Origin: an uncultured Frankineae bacterium
Lineage (GTDB): Bacteria; Actinomycetota; Actinomycetes; Mycobacteriales; SCTD01
Reading direction: 5' to 3'
Assembly: GCA_902805805.1 (NCBI GenBank)
Contig: CADCUE010000265.1
Span: forward strand, 1-7,183
Length of the DNA: 7,183 bases
Position 1 is the first letter of the stretch. Every line of letters begins with the position of its first letter. Under the pieces are notes generated by a model. It did not search any database. It had not been told where the DNA came from and saw nothing but the letters and a program-made list of their open reading frames with translations. Below, piece by piece: positions 5,960-7,183 of the stretch. A program made the position numbers and the translations under genes.

Positions 5960-7183
5960 CGGGCGAGTGGGGTGTGCAGCGCGTGCTCGCGGAGCTCGCC
6001 ACCCGCTTCCCGGCCGAGGACGCGATGGTCCCCGACCTGGACCGCATCCGGCTGCTGTGCGATCTGCTCGGCAACCCCCAGAAGAGCTGTCCCGCGATCC
6101 ACCTCACCGGCACCAACGGCAAGAGCAGCACCGCCCGCATGATCGACGCGCTGCTGCAGGGCTTCGGGCTGCGGCCCGGGCGCTACACCAGCCCGCACCT
6201 CGACTCGGTGACCGAGCGCATCACCATCGACGGCCAGCCCATCTCGGAGGAGCGCTTCGCCGCGGTGTGGGACGAGCTGGCGCCCTTCGTCGAGGTCGTC
6301 GACTCGCGGATGCCGCAGCGGATGACCTTCTTCGAGGTGCTCACCGGCATGGCGTTCGCCGCCTTCGCCGACGCGCCGGTGGACGTCGCGGTGATCGAGG
6401 TCGGCCTCGGTGGGCTCTGGGACGCGACCAACGTCGTCGACGCGGGCACCGCCGTCGTGCTGCCCGTCGGGCTCGACCACGTGCCCCTGCTCGGGACGAC
6501 GCTGGCCGAGATCGCCACCGAGAAGGCCGGGATCATCGCCCCGGGCGCGACGGTGGTGCTCGCGCAGCAGTCGCCCGAGGCGGCCGAGGTGCTGCTGCGT
6601 CGCTGCGTCGAGGTCGGGGCGACCGTCGCGCGGGAGGGGCTGGAGTTCGGTGTGGTCGACCGGGTGACCGCCGTCGGAGGGCAGCTGCTCACGCTGCAGG
6701 GGCTGGGCGGGCGCTACGACGACCTCTACCTTCCGCTGCACGGCGCGCACCAGGCGGCCAACGCCGCTGCGGCGCTGGCTGCGGTGGAGGCTTTCCTCGG
6801 CGGCGGCGACAAGGGCATGCTCGACGTCGAGCTCGTCCGCGAGGGCTTCGCGCGGGTCGCCTCGCCCGGCCGGCTCGAGGTGGTGCGCACGAGCCCGACG
6901 GTGCTGCTCGACGCGGCCCACAACGCCCACGGCATGACGGCGACCGTCGCGGCCCTGTCCGACGCCTTCGCCTTCACCCACCTGGTCGCCGTGGTGGCCG
7001 TGCTCGGCGACAAGGACGCCCGGGGGATGCTCGAGGTGCTCGAGCCCGCCGTGGCGCAGATCGTCGTCACGCAGAACGCCTCGCCCCGCGCCATGCCCGT
7101 GGACGCGCTGGCCGACCTGGCCGGCGACGTCTTCGGGGAGGACCGCGTGACGATCGACGACTCGCTCGACGACGCCCTGTCCA
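5956..7183 (+). CDS. folC: Bifunctional folylpolyglutamate synthase/dihydrofolate synthase FolC (3' truncated by window)
   Basis: The frame stays open from GTG 5956 to the window edge (409 codons); the family is usually about 430-510 residues, so the C-terminus is missing. This Mur-ligase-like enzyme joins glutamate to dihydropteroate and/or polyglutamylates tetrahydrofolate with ATP. The P-loop is TGTNGKSS (51-58, Lys56). SPHL (79-82) lies in the folate-binding loop region. EVGLGGLWDATN (148-159) supplies the metal-binding Glu148; His175 in GLDHVP is the other expected ligand, and Lys190 in TEKAG matches the carbamylated Lys of Lactobacillus FPGS. LDAAHNAHG (318-326) and VLGDKDARG belong to the C-terminal domain. 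The GTG overlaps the valS TGA as GTGA, implying translational coupling; GTG at 5974 is an alternative start. The GGLWDATN variant resembles actinobacterial FolC. The valS-folC order supports the call. Confidence 0.95.
   Translation, partial: MTGEWGVQRVLAELATRFPAEDAMVPDLDRIRLLCDLLGNPQKSCPAIHLTGTNGKSSTARMIDALLQGFGLRPGRYTSPHLDSVTERITIDGQPISEERFAAVWDELAPFVEVVDSRMPQRMTFFEVLTGMAFAAFADAPVDVAVIEVGLGGLWDATNVVDAGTAVVLPVGLDHVPLLGTTLAEIATEKAGIIAPGATVVLAQQSPEAAEVLLRRCVEVGATVAREGLEFGVVDRVTAVGGQLLTLQGLGGRYDDLYLPLHGAHQAANAAAALAAVEAFLGGGDKGMLDVELVREGFARVASPGRLEVVRTSPTVLLDAAHNAHGMTATVAALSDAFAFTHLVAVVAVLGDKDARGMLEVLEPAVAQIVVTQNASPRAMPVDALADLAGDVFGEDRVTIDDSLDDALS

Noticed and set aside
5476..6981. Long minus-strand open frame (501 codons) opposite the 3' end of valS and folC
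   Set aside because: It spans two real genes in antisense, has His/Arg/Gly-rich composition and no motifs; the folC frame on the plus strand has all family motifs.

Overview
The window is a stretch of very GC-rich DNA from a high-GC actinobacterium. The evidence is the strong third-position G/C bias, the exclusive use of GTG starts, the actinobacterial ClpX and FolC sequence signatures, and a clpX ... valS-folC gene order that I recall from actinobacterial chromosomes. It reads as core chromosome. I see no phage, plasmid, transposase, CRISPR or RNA gene. A Geodermatophilaceae/Frankia-like relative is a guess that the sequence alone does not prove.

Layout: (1) Bases 1-128 are a leader with two hairpins, a plausible promoter and a clear ribosome binding site. 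(2) clpX (129-1427, +) encodes the zinc-finger AAA+ unfoldase of the ClpXP protease. (3) Bases 1428-1725 hold no gene. They lie between two convergent transcription units and contain a terminator-like hairpin and an 84-bp-period pair of near-identical palindromic repeats. (4) Two tandem paralogous TesB-like double-hotdog thioesterase genes lie on the minus strand (2502-3290, then 1726-2505), translationally coupled by a GTGA overlap. (5) An 80-bp divergent promoter region (3291-3370) has an outward-facing TANNNT hexamer 6-8 nt from each GTG, which suggests leaderless mRNAs in both directions. (6) valS (3371-5959, +) encodes a valyl-tRNA synthetase of the archaeal/rickettsial-like type 2. (7) folC (5956-7183, +, cut by the window end) overlaps valS by GTGA.

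Together: ClpX feeds substrates to ClpP, whose genes usually lie just upstream and outside this window. ValS and FolC form a coupled housekeeping pair for translation and folate polyglutamylation. The thioesterase pair is a separate divergent operon that probably hydrolyses acyl-CoA. I found no clearly new biological system. The most noteworthy items are the repeat/palindrome array between the convergent genes, the paired divergent leaderless promoters, the ValRS type, and the uneven divergence of the thioesterase paralogues.
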